Positions 6,841 through 13,456 are shown, numbered from the stretch's first letter. The stretch is DNA of 13,497 nt from Collinsella sp. (GCA_019425005.1 JAHYYK010000056.1:1-13497); one strand, 5' to 3'. Translations and numbers: made by a program. Notes: generated from the letters alone by a model not told the origin.

Positions 6841-7575
6841 TTACGCAAGCCCCAGGTGCGTCTTAACCTCGGCGGCGCGACGGCGGGACACGGGCACCGT
6901 CGAGGTCACGCGATCGAGCCTGAGCTCCATCAGGCCCGTGGAGCCGATCTCGACATTGTGCACGTCTTCCAAATTGACCAGATAACTGCGGTGGACACGG
7001 ATAAAGCCCTCGGAGGCCAGGCGCCGCTCGAGCGAGGAAATCGACTCATTGATCAGGTATGTTCCCTCGGCGCAGACGGCGTTGCAAAAATCGGCGCGTG
7101 CCTCAAAGTAGCAGACATCCGCCACGGGAATGAACACCTTTTTACCCCCACGATCCACCGTCAGGCGAAGGGGCTGGCGCGGGGTATGGACAGCGCGGCG
7201 AACACCCAGGGCGGTTTCGATCTTGTCGAGCGCCTTCGACAGGCGCGCGTCCTCGACCGGCTTGACGATGTAATCGACGGCATCGAGGTTATAGGCATCG
7301 GCCGCATACTCGGCAAATGCCGTCACAAACACCACGACCGGCGGCGTCTTTAGGTTCTGCAGCGTCTCGGCAAGCTCGATTCCCGAGCGACCGGGCATCG
7401 TGATATCCAAAAACAAGACGTCGGGCTTGTTCGACAGGATCGATTCCACAGCCTCGGTGACATTGCCCGCCTCGGCAATCTGGCCCACACGCGCATCCTT
7501 TTCCAACAGATAACGTAGCTCAGCCCTAATAGGGGGCTCGTCATCAACCACCAAGATGTTCCATCCCTCGGACAT
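6841..7575 (-). CDS. LytTR-family response regulator (second system)
   Basis: A 244-residue receiver plus LytTR protein. The receiver has the acidic pair D11-D12, phosphoacceptor D57 in FLDITMPG, T85 and K105 (VKP). The LytTR domain covers about 137-241 and includes GFIRVHRSYLVNL and STVPVSRRR. The ATG at 7575 is preceded by AGGGGAAG at good spacing. The cognate kinase gene ends 40 nt upstream, so the pair is surely co-transcribed. The two regulators share the receiver core and most LytTR signature residues, which points to duplication, but the linkers and DNA-contact region differ, suggesting distinct targets. No U-tract hairpin follows the stop, so transcripts may continue into the phospholipase-like and MFS genes. 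Confidence 0.93.
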   Translation of the reverse strand: MSEGWNILVVDDEPPIRAELRYLLEKDARVGQIAEAGNVTEAVESILSNKPDVLFLDITMPGRSGIELAETLQNLKTPPVVVFVTAFAEYAADAYNLDAVDYIVKPVEDARLSKALDKIETALGVRRAVHTPRQPLRLTVDRGGKKVFIPVADVCYFEARADFCNAVCAEGTYLINESISSLERRLASEGFIRVHRSYLVNLEDVHNVEIGSTGLMELRLDRVTSTVPVSRRRAAEVKTHLGLA

Positions 7576-7615
7576 ATGCGCTTCCCCTCTTTTTTTCTCT
7601 CAATCCAACCGCGCG

Positions 7616-9007
7616 CTACACCTTCATCGGCGCCGGCTCATGCGGCTCGCCGTTCAGCTCGACGATGACCTGTGTTCCCACGCCTTCCTGGGACTTCACG
7701 CGCATGCCAGAATCTTCTCCGTAAAAGAAATGGATGCGCTGAAGCACGTTGAAGAGCGCCAGGCCGCAACCTCGCTTGATGGATCCGTCGGCGGTAATGC
7801 TCTCGGGCTCCTCTCGGCGATGCTGCTCAAACAGATGCGCGCAGACTTCTTCGCTCATACCGATGCCGTCATCTTCGACGATGATCTCCAAGCCGTCATC
7901 GGTCTCAAAAGCCCTAACACGAATAGAAAGCGGCTCGGTCTCGCGCTGCGCATGCTTGATGCAGTTTTCGAGCAACGGCTGCAAGATAAACGGCGGCACC
8001 ATGCAATCGCGCACCTCAAAGTCGATATCGACCGAGACGCGCAGACGGCCGTCGCCATACCGGGCCTGCATAAGATTGATATAACGGGTGCCCTGTTCCA
8101 CCTCATGCTCGAGCGTGGTGAGCGTATCGGAGTCAGAAAGCGTCTGACGATAGTAATTGGAAAAATCGATGAGCAGCGATCGCGCCTTGTCGGGCTCGGT
8201 TCGAACGAGCGACACGATCGTGCTAATGGTGTTGAACAGAAAATGCGGGTCGACCTGCGACTGCAGGGCCCGAAGCTCCACGCGGGCTGTGAGCTCGTCC
8301 TGGCGCTCGAGCTCAAAGCTGGCGAGCTGCGTGGAGATGAGATCGGCAAAACCCGAGGCCAACGCCGTCTGGCGCATATCGATGCTGCTCAGGCGGGGAT
8401 AGTACAGCTCGAGCGTACCCACGCAATGCCCGCGCACGGTAAGCGGCGCGACAATGCCGGCGCGCAGGCGGGGAAAATAGCCGCCCGTCTCATTGGAGGC
8501 GTCGCGCGAAAATACACTCTGCTCGCCGGACTCGATCACGTTGAGCGTGGTCTTGAGCACAACCGGGGTGCCGGCAGGGCACTTTGCCGAGTCCTCGCCC
8601 CAGCTTGCCAACACCTGTTTGCCATCGGTAAAGCAGATGGCAGAGGCGATGGTCTCGGACAGGATAATTTTAGAGGCGCCCAGGGCCGCTTCGGGCGTAA
8701 GGCCGCGCGACGTGTAGGCGAATATTTTTGATGCGATGGCGAGCGTACGGTCGGTTGCGCTCGATGTGAGGTCGTCGGGGACCACAAAGACATACGAGAA
8801 AAAGAAGCACAGCATGACCAGGCCGGCAATAACGACAACGCCCGGAACGGGATTGGGATTATCGGTTAAATCCCAGATAAGCAGCAGGATAAGCGCCGGA
8901 ACGACAATACCGAGCAGGATGGCCTGAACCACATGCTGGGCCGTACGAAAGACCTTGGTAGAGTTGTAGCTCTTGCCCAGAATCAGCCTGTTTAAATCCA
9001 CCGTCAT
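7616..9007 (-). CDS. LytS-type sensor histidine kinase (second system)
   Basis: A 463-residue membrane kinase with two hydrophobic segments (about 27-46 and 57-76) joined by a short Pro/Asn-rich loop. A GAF-like region follows (about 85-235), then the His_kinase block LQSQVDPHFLFNT with H255. The HATPase domain has an N-box PLLENCIKHA (N348), a G-box DDGIGM (379-384) and RGCGLAL (412-418). The residue two before the phosphohistidine is D instead of the usual N (DPHFLFN), a conservative change that should not abolish activity. No extracellular sensor domain is present. AAGGA lies 9 nt before the ATG at 9007, and GAGGGG directly abuts it. The kinase at 1745-3088 is a paralogue: the stretch from ALASGFA to the H-box is nearly alignable without gaps. 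The permease-amidohydrolase genes lie just upstream and are natural candidate targets, by inference only. Confidence 0.93.
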   Translation of the reverse strand: MTVDLNRLILGKSYNSTKVFRTAQHVVQAILLGIVVPALILLLIWDLTDNPNPVPGVVVIAGLVMLCFFFSYVFVVPDDLTSSATDRTLAIASKIFAYTSRGLTPEAALGASKIILSETIASAICFTDGKQVLASWGEDSAKCPAGTPVVLKTTLNVIESGEQSVFSRDASNETGGYFPRLRAGIVAPLTVRGHCVGTLELYYPRLSSIDMRQTALASGFADLISTQLASFELERQDELTARVELRALQSQVDPHFLFNTISTIVSLVRTEPDKARSLLIDFSNYYRQTLSDSDTLTTLEHEVEQGTRYINLMQARYGDGRLRVSVDIDFEVRDCMVPPFILQPLLENCIKHAQRETEPLSIRVRAFETDDGLEIIVEDDGIGMSEEVCAHLFEQHRREEPESITADGSIKRGCGLALFNVLQRIHFFYGEDSGMRVKSQEGVGTQVIVELNGEPHEPAPMKV

Positions 9008-9038
9008 CCCCTCTTGTCCTTAGCACCCATAGCAATAA

Positions 9039-9060
9039 AGAGGGCCGCAAGCGACCCTCT
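9039..9060 (-). terminator. Terminator-like hairpin between amidohydrolase and second kinase
   Basis: AGAGGG (9039-9044) pairs with CCCTCT (9055-9060), and an inner CGC/GCG stem follows a C/A mismatch. On the minus strand the sequence after it begins TTTATT. It lies about 60 nt beyond the amidohydrolase stop and 32 nt before the kinase start, a position matching the hairpin before the first system's operon. The T run is weak, so partial termination is likely. Confidence 0.6.
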
Positions 9061-9062
9061 CC

Positions 9063-9077
9063 ATTGCATTATGCAAT
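9063..9077. promoter_or_regulatory. Perfect palindrome, possible operator
   Basis: ATTGCATTATGCAAT has two exact 7-bp arms around one central base. It lies between the amidohydrolase stop and the second kinase gene, next to the terminator-like hairpin. On the minus strand its centre contains CATAAT, a fair -10, but no good -35 is at the right distance. A dimeric repressor site is the natural reading; an extra RNA hairpin is the alternative, though its loop would be tight. Confidence 0.45.
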
Positions 9078-9118
9078 CAAAAACTGTGTTTTACATCCAG
9101 CCATCGACAAACGGTATC

Positions 9119-10396
9119 TTAGGCGCTGTATTTGTTGGCCTCGCCAAAGGTGCCAGCCTCGACGATCCAGCCGTCCTTCATGATGACGTCCATGTTGTCG
9201 GTGTTGAGCACGTGGATGTCGGCGGCGACGTCACCGTTGACAACCAGCAGGTCGGCGCACTTGCCGGCCTCGATGGAACCGGTCTCGTCCTCGATGTGGC
9301 ACATCTTGGCACCGTTGAGGGTGGCGCAGGTGATGGTCTCGACCGGAGTGAAGCCGATCTTGTCGACGAACTCGTACATCTCCTCGATGGAGCAGGTGCC
9401 GTACGGGGTGACGAAGGAGAAGGAGTCGGAGCCGATCGTCATGACGACGCCGCGCTTCTTGGCCTCGCGCAGGCAGTCGTAGTTGCGCTGCAGCTCCTTC
9501 TCGACCAGGGTGCCCTCGTACTTGTCGTGCAGCTCGGGGACGTAGACGGGCGGATAGGTGGCGTACCAGGTGGGCAGGAAGGCGATCGTCGGGGTGAAGA
9601 AGGTGCCCTGCTCGGCCATGAGGTCCATGGTGCGCTCATCGATATCGAAGCCGTGAATCAGCTGCTCGCAGCCAAAGCGAACGGAGTCGTAGGCGGCGGC
9701 GTGGTTGTTGTAGCAGTGACTCCACACGGGGATGCCGACCATCTTTGCCTCTTCGACCACGGCCTGGATCTCCTCGGAGCAATAGTGCTGGTCGCGACCG
9801 GAATCCCAACGCCAGATGCCGCCACCGGTAGCCCAGATCTTTATGGCATCGGGGTTCTCGCGCAGGCGACGACGGACGGCCTTGCGCAGATCCCAAGGAC
9901 CATCGACCTGGTCGCCCCAGGGATGGGATTCCTTGTTGAGCTCCTGGGTGCAGTGATGGGAGTCACCGTGGCCGGCAACACGGCAGAAGCCGAGTCCGGT
10001 GGCCAGAACGCGCGGGCCCTTGAAGACGCCCTTGTCGATGCAGTCGCGAATCTGGATACCAAAGCGGCCGATCTCGCAGACGGTGGTGAGGCCGTGGGTG
10101 AGGCAGTCGTAGGCCTGCTTGACGGCGACGGCCTGCTTCTCGAGGAGCGGCTGCATGACCCAGTCGGTGTCATCGTCGGTCAGGTTGCCCGAGAAGTGCA
10201 GGTGGGTGTCGATCAGGCCGGGAAGGACGGTCTTGCCGGTGGCGTCGATAACCTCAACGCCCTCGGGAAGGTCCTGCATAGCACCGGCATACTCGATCTT
10301 GCCGTTGTCGTCGACGAGAACGAGGGAGTTCTCGACCGGCTCGGCACCGGTACCGTCGATGAGCTTACCGCCAACGATTGCGTACTTAGTGGACAT
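9119..10396 (-). CDS. Amidohydrolase-family metallohydrolase (dipeptidase/prolidase-like)
   Basis: A 425-residue enzyme of the amidohydrolase superfamily, with the small N-terminal beta domain (about 1-58) and a TIM-barrel metal site. The ligands are in place: THLH (H65, H67), candidate carboxylated K186 in IKIWATGGG, H227 in WSHCYNN, H248 in IHGFD, and D324 in IGSDS. This set predicts a binuclear zinc centre as in the Xaa-Pro/Xaa-Arg dipeptidase and related amidohydrolase group. The likely reaction is hydrolysis of a dipeptide, N-acyl amino acid or cyclic amide in the cytoplasm; the substrate is not determined. The start at 10396 has AAGGAGG 4 nt away. The gene lies 131 nt downstream of an amino acid permease gene, suggesting import followed by hydrolysis. 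Codon bias toward C and G at third positions is strong, typical of a well-expressed gene. Confidence 0.88.
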   Translation of the reverse strand: MSTKYAIVGGKLIDGTGAEPVENSLVLVDDNGKIEYAGAMQDLPEGVEVIDATGKTVLPGLIDTHLHFSGNLTDDDTDWVMQPLLEKQAVAVKQAYDCLTHGLTTVCEIGRFGIQIRDCIDKGVFKGPRVLATGLGFCRVAGHGDSHHCTQELNKESHPWGDQVDGPWDLRKAVRRRLRENPDAIKIWATGGGIWRWDSGRDQHYCSEEIQAVVEEAKMVGIPVWSHCYNNHAAAYDSVRFGCEQLIHGFDIDERTMDLMAEQGTFFTPTIAFLPTWYATYPPVYVPELHDKYEGTLVEKELQRNYDCLREAKKRGVVMTIGSDSFSFVTPYGTCSIEEMYEFVDKIGFTPVETITCATLNGAKMCHIEDETGSIEAGKCADLLVVNGDVAADIHVLNTDNMDVIMKDGWIVEAGTFGEANKYSA

Positions 10397-10406
10397 GGTT
10401 CCTCCT

Positions 10407-10418
10407 TATGGATCCATA
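10407..10418. repeat. 12-bp perfect palindrome beside the amidohydrolase RBS
   Basis: TATGGATCCATA is self-complementary and abuts the AAGGAGG ribosome binding site. It could be a protein-binding site or, in RNA, a fold that affects ribosome access. A 12-bp palindrome can also arise by chance. Confidence 0.4.
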
Positions 10419-10426
10419 TAGTGGGC

Positions 10427-10507
10427 GAGGCCATGTTGGGTTATGGCCTCACAAAGCTACCCAAGTGGTGCCGGGTTCGGTGCGCGGAAGAGAGGGGTCC
10501 GCGCACC
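10427..10507 (-). other. Two perfect hairpins between permease and amidohydrolase genes
   Basis: GAGGCCAT (10427-10434) pairs with ATGGCCTC (10443-10450) over an 8-nt loop. GGTGCGCGGA (10479-10488) pairs with TCCGCGCACC (10498-10507) over a 9-nt loop. Neither is followed by a T run in either direction, so full termination is unlikely. They more probably mark mRNA processing or stability points that set different levels for the two genes of one operon. Confidence 0.6.
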
Positions 10508-10527
10508 CGATCCGCCCCGGCTAGGCG

Positions 10528-11979
10528 TTATTTTTTGCGGGAATTGGTGAAGGCCATGAGGGCCAGGCCAACGGCCAGCCAGCCGATCACGATGCTCCAC
10601 TCCACCATGTTGAGGGAGGCGGGAGAGAACGGGACCACGAGCAGGCCAATGATGACGGCGCAGGCAGCGACAGCGAGGCTGATGCCAAACTTGCCGCCGG
10701 GCACCTCGTAGGGACGAGGCAGGTCGGGCTCGGTGAAGCGCATGCGCAGGCAAGCGAGGGCGACCATGCCGCAGGAGAAGATGAAGGCGAGAGCCGACAC
10801 GTTGGTCAGAGGGATGAGCATGTTCTTGCCCAGGAACGGACCGATGACGGTGATGACGCCCAGAACGGCGCAGGCGAGCTTGGGAGCGCCGGACTTGGGA
10901 TCGACCTCGGCGAACTTCTCGGGCAGCTGGCCCTTGCGGCCCATGGCGAGCATGATGCGGCTCGTAGCGCCGTAGAAGGAGTTCATCGGGCCCATGGGTC
11001 CAAGCGTGGCGATGACGAGCATGGCCAGGTACAGGAGCATGTTGATGCCCTTGAGGCAGGCAAGCGCGGGAACCGGGCTCTTAACAAACTCATGCCAGTC
11101 GAGGATGGTGCCGAACGAGTAGATGCAGACCATGTAGAAGCCGCCGGCGGCCAGCAGGGCCAGGGAGATGATCTTGCCGAACTTGTTCCAGTTGAGGCCC
11201 TCGGCTGCTTCCTCAGCCTGCTGAGGAATGGTATCGAAGCCGGCGTAGAAGAACGGGGTCAAAACCAGGACCGACACGATGCCGGCGAACAGGCTGGTGC
11301 CCTCGGTAGCGGGCTTGCCGCCGCCAGCACCGGTGACCTGGGAGAACACGGGCATGGCGTGTTCCGGCGAACCGGTGAACAGCGAGACGCCCATGGCAAG
11401 CAGCATGCCGCAGAGCAGGGCCTTGGTCAGGAAGGCCTGGAGCTTGGCGGCCGAGCTGGCACCGCGGAAGTTGAGGAAGATGACGTAGGCTGCAAAGCCG
11501 AGCGCGATCAACGTCGGGAACAGGTAAACGTCGGCGCCCAGGATGGTGTAGAGCTTGACGGCGCGCAGCCACTCAAGGCCGGGCAGGCTGCCGAACATCT
11601 CGGATACGAGGGTCGAAATGGCGATGGCCTCCCACGGGCACAGGATGCCGTTACCCAGGGCCAAAAGCCATCCGGTGATGTAGCTCAGCGTACGGCCAAA
11701 GCTACGATCGACATACTCGACGATGCCGCCCGAAATGGGGATAGCAGCCGTGAGCTCACCGAAAACAGCTCCGACGGGCACGAGGAAGATCGCGCCCAAG
11801 AGGAATGCGATCATAGCGGGAACGGGACCGCCGCCCACGACCATCCAGTCGCCGACCTGCAGAACCCAGCCGGTACCGATGATGGCACCGAAACCGATGG
11901 TGAAGAAGTTCCAGAGCGAAAGCGTTTTCTTCATGCCACCGTTACCTTCGACTGCAACTTCTGCGTTCTTGTCCGCCAT
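10528..11979 (-). CDS. APC-superfamily amino acid permease
   Basis: A 483-residue integral membrane protein with about 12 hydrophobic segments and a short polar N-terminus (about 1-20). The first helix carries the substrate-binding break GFGAIIGTGW (29-38), and GELTAAIPISGG (74-85) matches the second conserved APC motif. Near the C-terminus, EPDLPRPYEVPGG is the usual cytoplasmic motif before the last helices. It probably imports an amino acid, amino acid derivative or small peptide by proton symport or exchange; specificity is unknown. The ATG at 11979 has AAGGAGGGG 4 nt upstream, an excellent site. It is the first gene of a likely two-gene unit with the amidohydrolase. Its leader contains two hairpins (12000-12018 and 12024-12046). 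No truncation is seen. Confidence 0.9.
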   Translation of the reverse strand: MADKNAEVAVEGNGGMKKTLSLWNFFTIGFGAIIGTGWVLQVGDWMVVGGGPVPAMIAFLLGAIFLVPVGAVFGELTAAIPISGGIVEYVDRSFGRTLSYITGWLLALGNGILCPWEAIAISTLVSEMFGSLPGLEWLRAVKLYTILGADVYLFPTLIALGFAAYVIFLNFRGASSAAKLQAFLTKALLCGMLLAMGVSLFTGSPEHAMPVFSQVTGAGGGKPATEGTSLFAGIVSVLVLTPFFYAGFDTIPQQAEEAAEGLNWNKFGKIISLALLAAGGFYMVCIYSFGTILDWHEFVKSPVPALACLKGINMLLYLAMLVIATLGPMGPMNSFYGATSRIMLAMGRKGQLPEKFAEVDPKSGAPKLACAVLGVITVIGPFLGKNMLIPLTNVSALAFIFSCGMVALACLRMRFTEPDLPRPYEVPGGKFGISLAVAACAVIIGLLVVPFSPASLNMVEWSIVIGWLAVGLALMAFTNSRKK

Positions 11980-11999
11980 TGTTCCCCTCCTTTCCTTAT

Positions 12000-12018
12000 T
12001 GACGCCTCTTTGGCGTCA
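12000..12018 (-). other. Hairpin in the permease leader
   Basis: TGACGCC (12000-12006) pairs with GGCGTCA (12012-12018) over the 5-nt loop TCTTT. It lies 20 nt before the permease start codon, directly upstream of the ribosome binding site. With no T run it is a stability or translation-control element rather than a terminator. Confidence 0.5.
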
Positions 12019-12023
12019 CCCCT

Positions 12024-12055
12024 TGCGCGGTCTGTTTTGCCGCGCACTTTTATTT
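12024..12055 (+). terminator. Terminator-like hairpin of unclear role
   Basis: TGCGCGG (12024-12030) pairs with CCGCGCA (12040-12046) over a 9-nt loop and is followed on the plus strand by CTTTTATTT. It has the form of a plus-strand intrinsic terminator, but no plus-strand gene precedes it. It may block antisense transcription from the permease region or act as part of the permease leader fold. Confidence 0.45.
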
Positions 12056-12162
12056 CGTGGCTTTAAGATACGGCCTCGGCGTCGCGCTACCGCTTATGGC
12101 TCGACCGAAGGCAGAACTCGCATATGAGTGGCGCCGTTTTTGGGACGAACGGCACGGTTTGC

Positions 12163-12203
12163 CGCTCATTGTTGTCGCCCGTCCGACGGGCGTACGCTCA
12201 TTG
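12163..12203. promoter_or_regulatory. Direct repeat flanking a palindrome, possible operator
   Basis: CGCTCATTG occurs exactly at 12163-12171 and 12195-12203, 32 bp apart (about three helical turns). Between the copies is CGCCCGTCCGACGGGCG (12176-12192), a perfect 8-bp inverted repeat around one base. Such an arrangement in a divergent promoter region suggests regulator binding. No family can be assigned. Confidence 0.4.
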
Positions 12204-12258
12204 GACGCATATAGAAATGTTTTTGAGGCCGTGTGTTTTGCGCCTTTCGTACCGTTTA

Positions 12259-12277
12259 CCGAGCTTTTGACGCTCGG
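12259..12277 (+). other. Small hairpin upstream of the C39 gene
   Basis: CCGAGC (12259-12264) pairs with GCTCGG (12272-12277) over a 7-nt loop. No T run follows directly; a T5 lies 19 nt later. Significance unknown. Confidence 0.35.
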
Positions 12278-12340
12278 ACCCATTTGTTGCACATCCTTTT
12301 TGTAGGATAGACAGGTTATACATGAGACAAGGCGGTACGA

Positions 12341-13375
12341 ATGGCATACGGATACAACGACGGTGATCAACGGCGACAAAGCGTTCGCCTTGCTGGCCGC
12401 ACCACGCCGATGCCCAGAAGTGCCACGAGCAGCAATCCGCAACGCCCTCAAGAGCAACCCGGGCCTTCGTCTCGGCAGCAGACAAACAGAACACGGCAGA
12501 GCGGCCGTCCGAGCACGGCCACAAGTGCGCAGCAAGATAGCCGCTTGGGCGCGCGCACTCGACAGCGCCAAGCCGAGGTTCCGCAACTGCGCCGCAACGG
12601 CGCACGTCAGCCCGGCATCCATATCAACCGCTTCTTTTCGCATCCCCAAGGCGGACGCGACGGCAAGCCCTACCGCTCGACATCGTACGTGAATGCCCCC
12701 GCCCTGCCGGCTCGTCGGCTTTGCCTCGCACTGTGCTCTATCCTCATCTGTCTGGTCTTTGTGCTTATGAGCTCCTGTATGTCCCACGGCTCGGCCGGTC
12801 TCGAGCCCACCGCCGAGGACAAGCTGCTCAAGGCCCCCGTCGCGCCCGGTTATTCTTTCGCCTTTTCGACTCCGCGCTCGCAATGGCAAGCCGGCACGAT
12901 GCCCCATATCTATCAGATCGACCCTGCGTGGTCGGAGCTGCCCTATGCCGGTGGCACTATTCGCGAAAACGCTTGCGGTCCCACTTGCCTCACCATGGTC
13001 TATATCTTTAAGACCGGCCGCACCGATATGACACCGGTCGACATGTGCGCCCTTTCCGAGGCGGGCAACTATGCGCCCACCGGTGCCACCGAGTGGTCGT
13101 TTATGACAAGCGGCGCATGGCAGCTGGGCCTTAACGGAACTGAGCTCCATATCGATCGTAGCTCTATCACCCAGGCGCTGCGCTCGGGTGCGCCCATCAT
13201 CGCATCGGTTCGTCCCGGCACCTTTACCAGCGTTGGACACTATATCGTGCTCTGGGGCATCGACGATGCCGATCAAGTGGGAGTCTACGACCCCAACTCG
13301 CAAAGCCGCAGCGCTCGCCGCTGGGGCGTCGTAGAAGTCCTCAACGAAATCGAAGCCATGTGGGCCTACTACTAG
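12341..13375 (+). CDS. Membrane-anchored C39-family peptidase-like protein
   Basis: A 344-residue protein with three parts. Residues 1-125 are low-complexity, rich in Arg, Gln, Ser and Pro, and strongly basic. Residues 126-146 form a single hydrophobic helix. Residues about 180-340 form a papain-like Peptidase_C39_2 domain. In the domain, Q192 (YQIDPAW) is the likely oxyanion residue, C212 in ENACGPTC the nucleophile, H300 in VGHYIVLWG the base, and D317 in YDPNS the third catalytic residue. By the positive-inside rule the basic tail is cytoplasmic and the peptidase faces outside. The LMSSC sequence at the helix end resembles a lipobox but is too far from the N-terminus to be a normal lipoprotein signal. 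AAGGCGG lies 5 nt before the ATG at 12341. Likely role: cleaving or binding surface peptides or peptidoglycan-linked proteins. No transporter domain is fused, unlike bacteriocin exporters. Confidence 0.82.
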   Translation: MAYGYNDGDQRRQSVRLAGRTTPMPRSATSSNPQRPQEQPGPSSRQQTNRTRQSGRPSTATSAQQDSRLGARTRQRQAEVPQLRRNGARQPGIHINRFFSHPQGGRDGKPYRSTSYVNAPALPARRLCLALCSILICLVFVLMSSCMSHGSAGLEPTAEDKLLKAPVAPGYSFAFSTPRSQWQAGTMPHIYQIDPAWSELPYAGGTIRENACGPTCLTMVYIFKTGRTDMTPVDMCALSEAGNYAPTGATEWSFMTSGAWQLGLNGTELHIDRSSITQALRSGAPIIASVRPGTFTSVGHYIVLWGIDDADQVGVYDPNSQSRSARRWGVVEVLNEIEAMWAYY

Positions 13376-13402
13376 TCATTTAAGAACGTCCCCAATGACT
13401 AG
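13372..13402. repeat. Inverted repeat overlapping the end of the C39 gene
   Basis: CTAGTCATT (13372-13380) and AATGACTAG (13394-13402) are exact complements over a 13-nt loop, and the left arm includes the stop codon of the peptidase gene. There is no T tract after it. It may help end the transcript or be one copy of an intergenic repeat. Confidence 0.6.
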
Positions 13403-13411
13403 GTGAATAGC

Positions 13412-13444
13412 AAAAGCCCCGCAGTCGGAGCGGACTGCGGGGCT
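13412..13444 (-). terminator. Strong intrinsic terminator, minus-strand orientation
   Basis: AGCCCCGCAGTC (13415-13426) pairs perfectly with GACTGCGGGGCT (13433-13444) over a 6-nt loop. Four A at 13412-13415 give a T run on the minus strand, and no T run follows on the plus strand. It therefore serves a minus-strand gene entering from the right edge, convergent with the C39 gene, though it may also slow plus-strand polymerase. Confidence 0.85.
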
Positions 13445-13456
13445 CATGAAGAGAGG

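Larger units (their letters stand above)
11980..12340. other. Gene-free divergent intergenic region
   Basis: This separates the minus-strand permease from the plus-strand C39 peptidase, so it should hold both promoters, but no convincing -35/-10 pair was found. It carries hairpins at 12000-12018, 12024-12046, 12150-12164 and 12259-12277, a palindrome at 12176-12192, and a direct repeat at 12163-12203. A GTG-started frame of 82 codons at 12057-12305 lacks a ribosome binding site and the third-position GC bias of its neighbours, so it is not called. Confidence 0.6.

Noticed and set aside
5756..6985. 409-codon open frame on the plus strand
   Set aside because: It is a shadow of the phospholipase-like gene and the intergenic space. 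It spans a likely promoter and has no recognisable motif.
7556..8731. 391-codon open frame on the plus strand
   Set aside because: It is antisense to the second kinase, whose H-, N- and G-boxes leave no doubt about the coding strand.
9014..10711. 565-codon open frame on the plus strand
   Set aside because: It lies fully antisense to the amidohydrolase and the permease end. Its Val/Asp/Gly-rich composition is the mirror of GC-biased third positions, it has no domain, and the minus-strand genes have clear catalytic motifs and ribosome binding sites.
12057..12305. 82-codon GTG-started frame in the divergent region
   Set aside because: No ribosome binding site, mixed third-position composition unlike the neighbours, no known family, and it runs over several hairpins.
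12285..12330. Promoter for the C39 gene (TTGCAC, TAGGAT, TATACA)
   Set aside because: The hexamers cannot be combined into a -35/-10 pair with 16-18 nt spacing, so no promoter is called.
12050..13303. 417-codon open frame on the minus strand
   Set aside because: It is antisense to the C39 peptidase, which has catalytic residues and a good ribosome binding site. The minus-strand product is low-complexity, Arg/Gly/His-rich and shows no domain.
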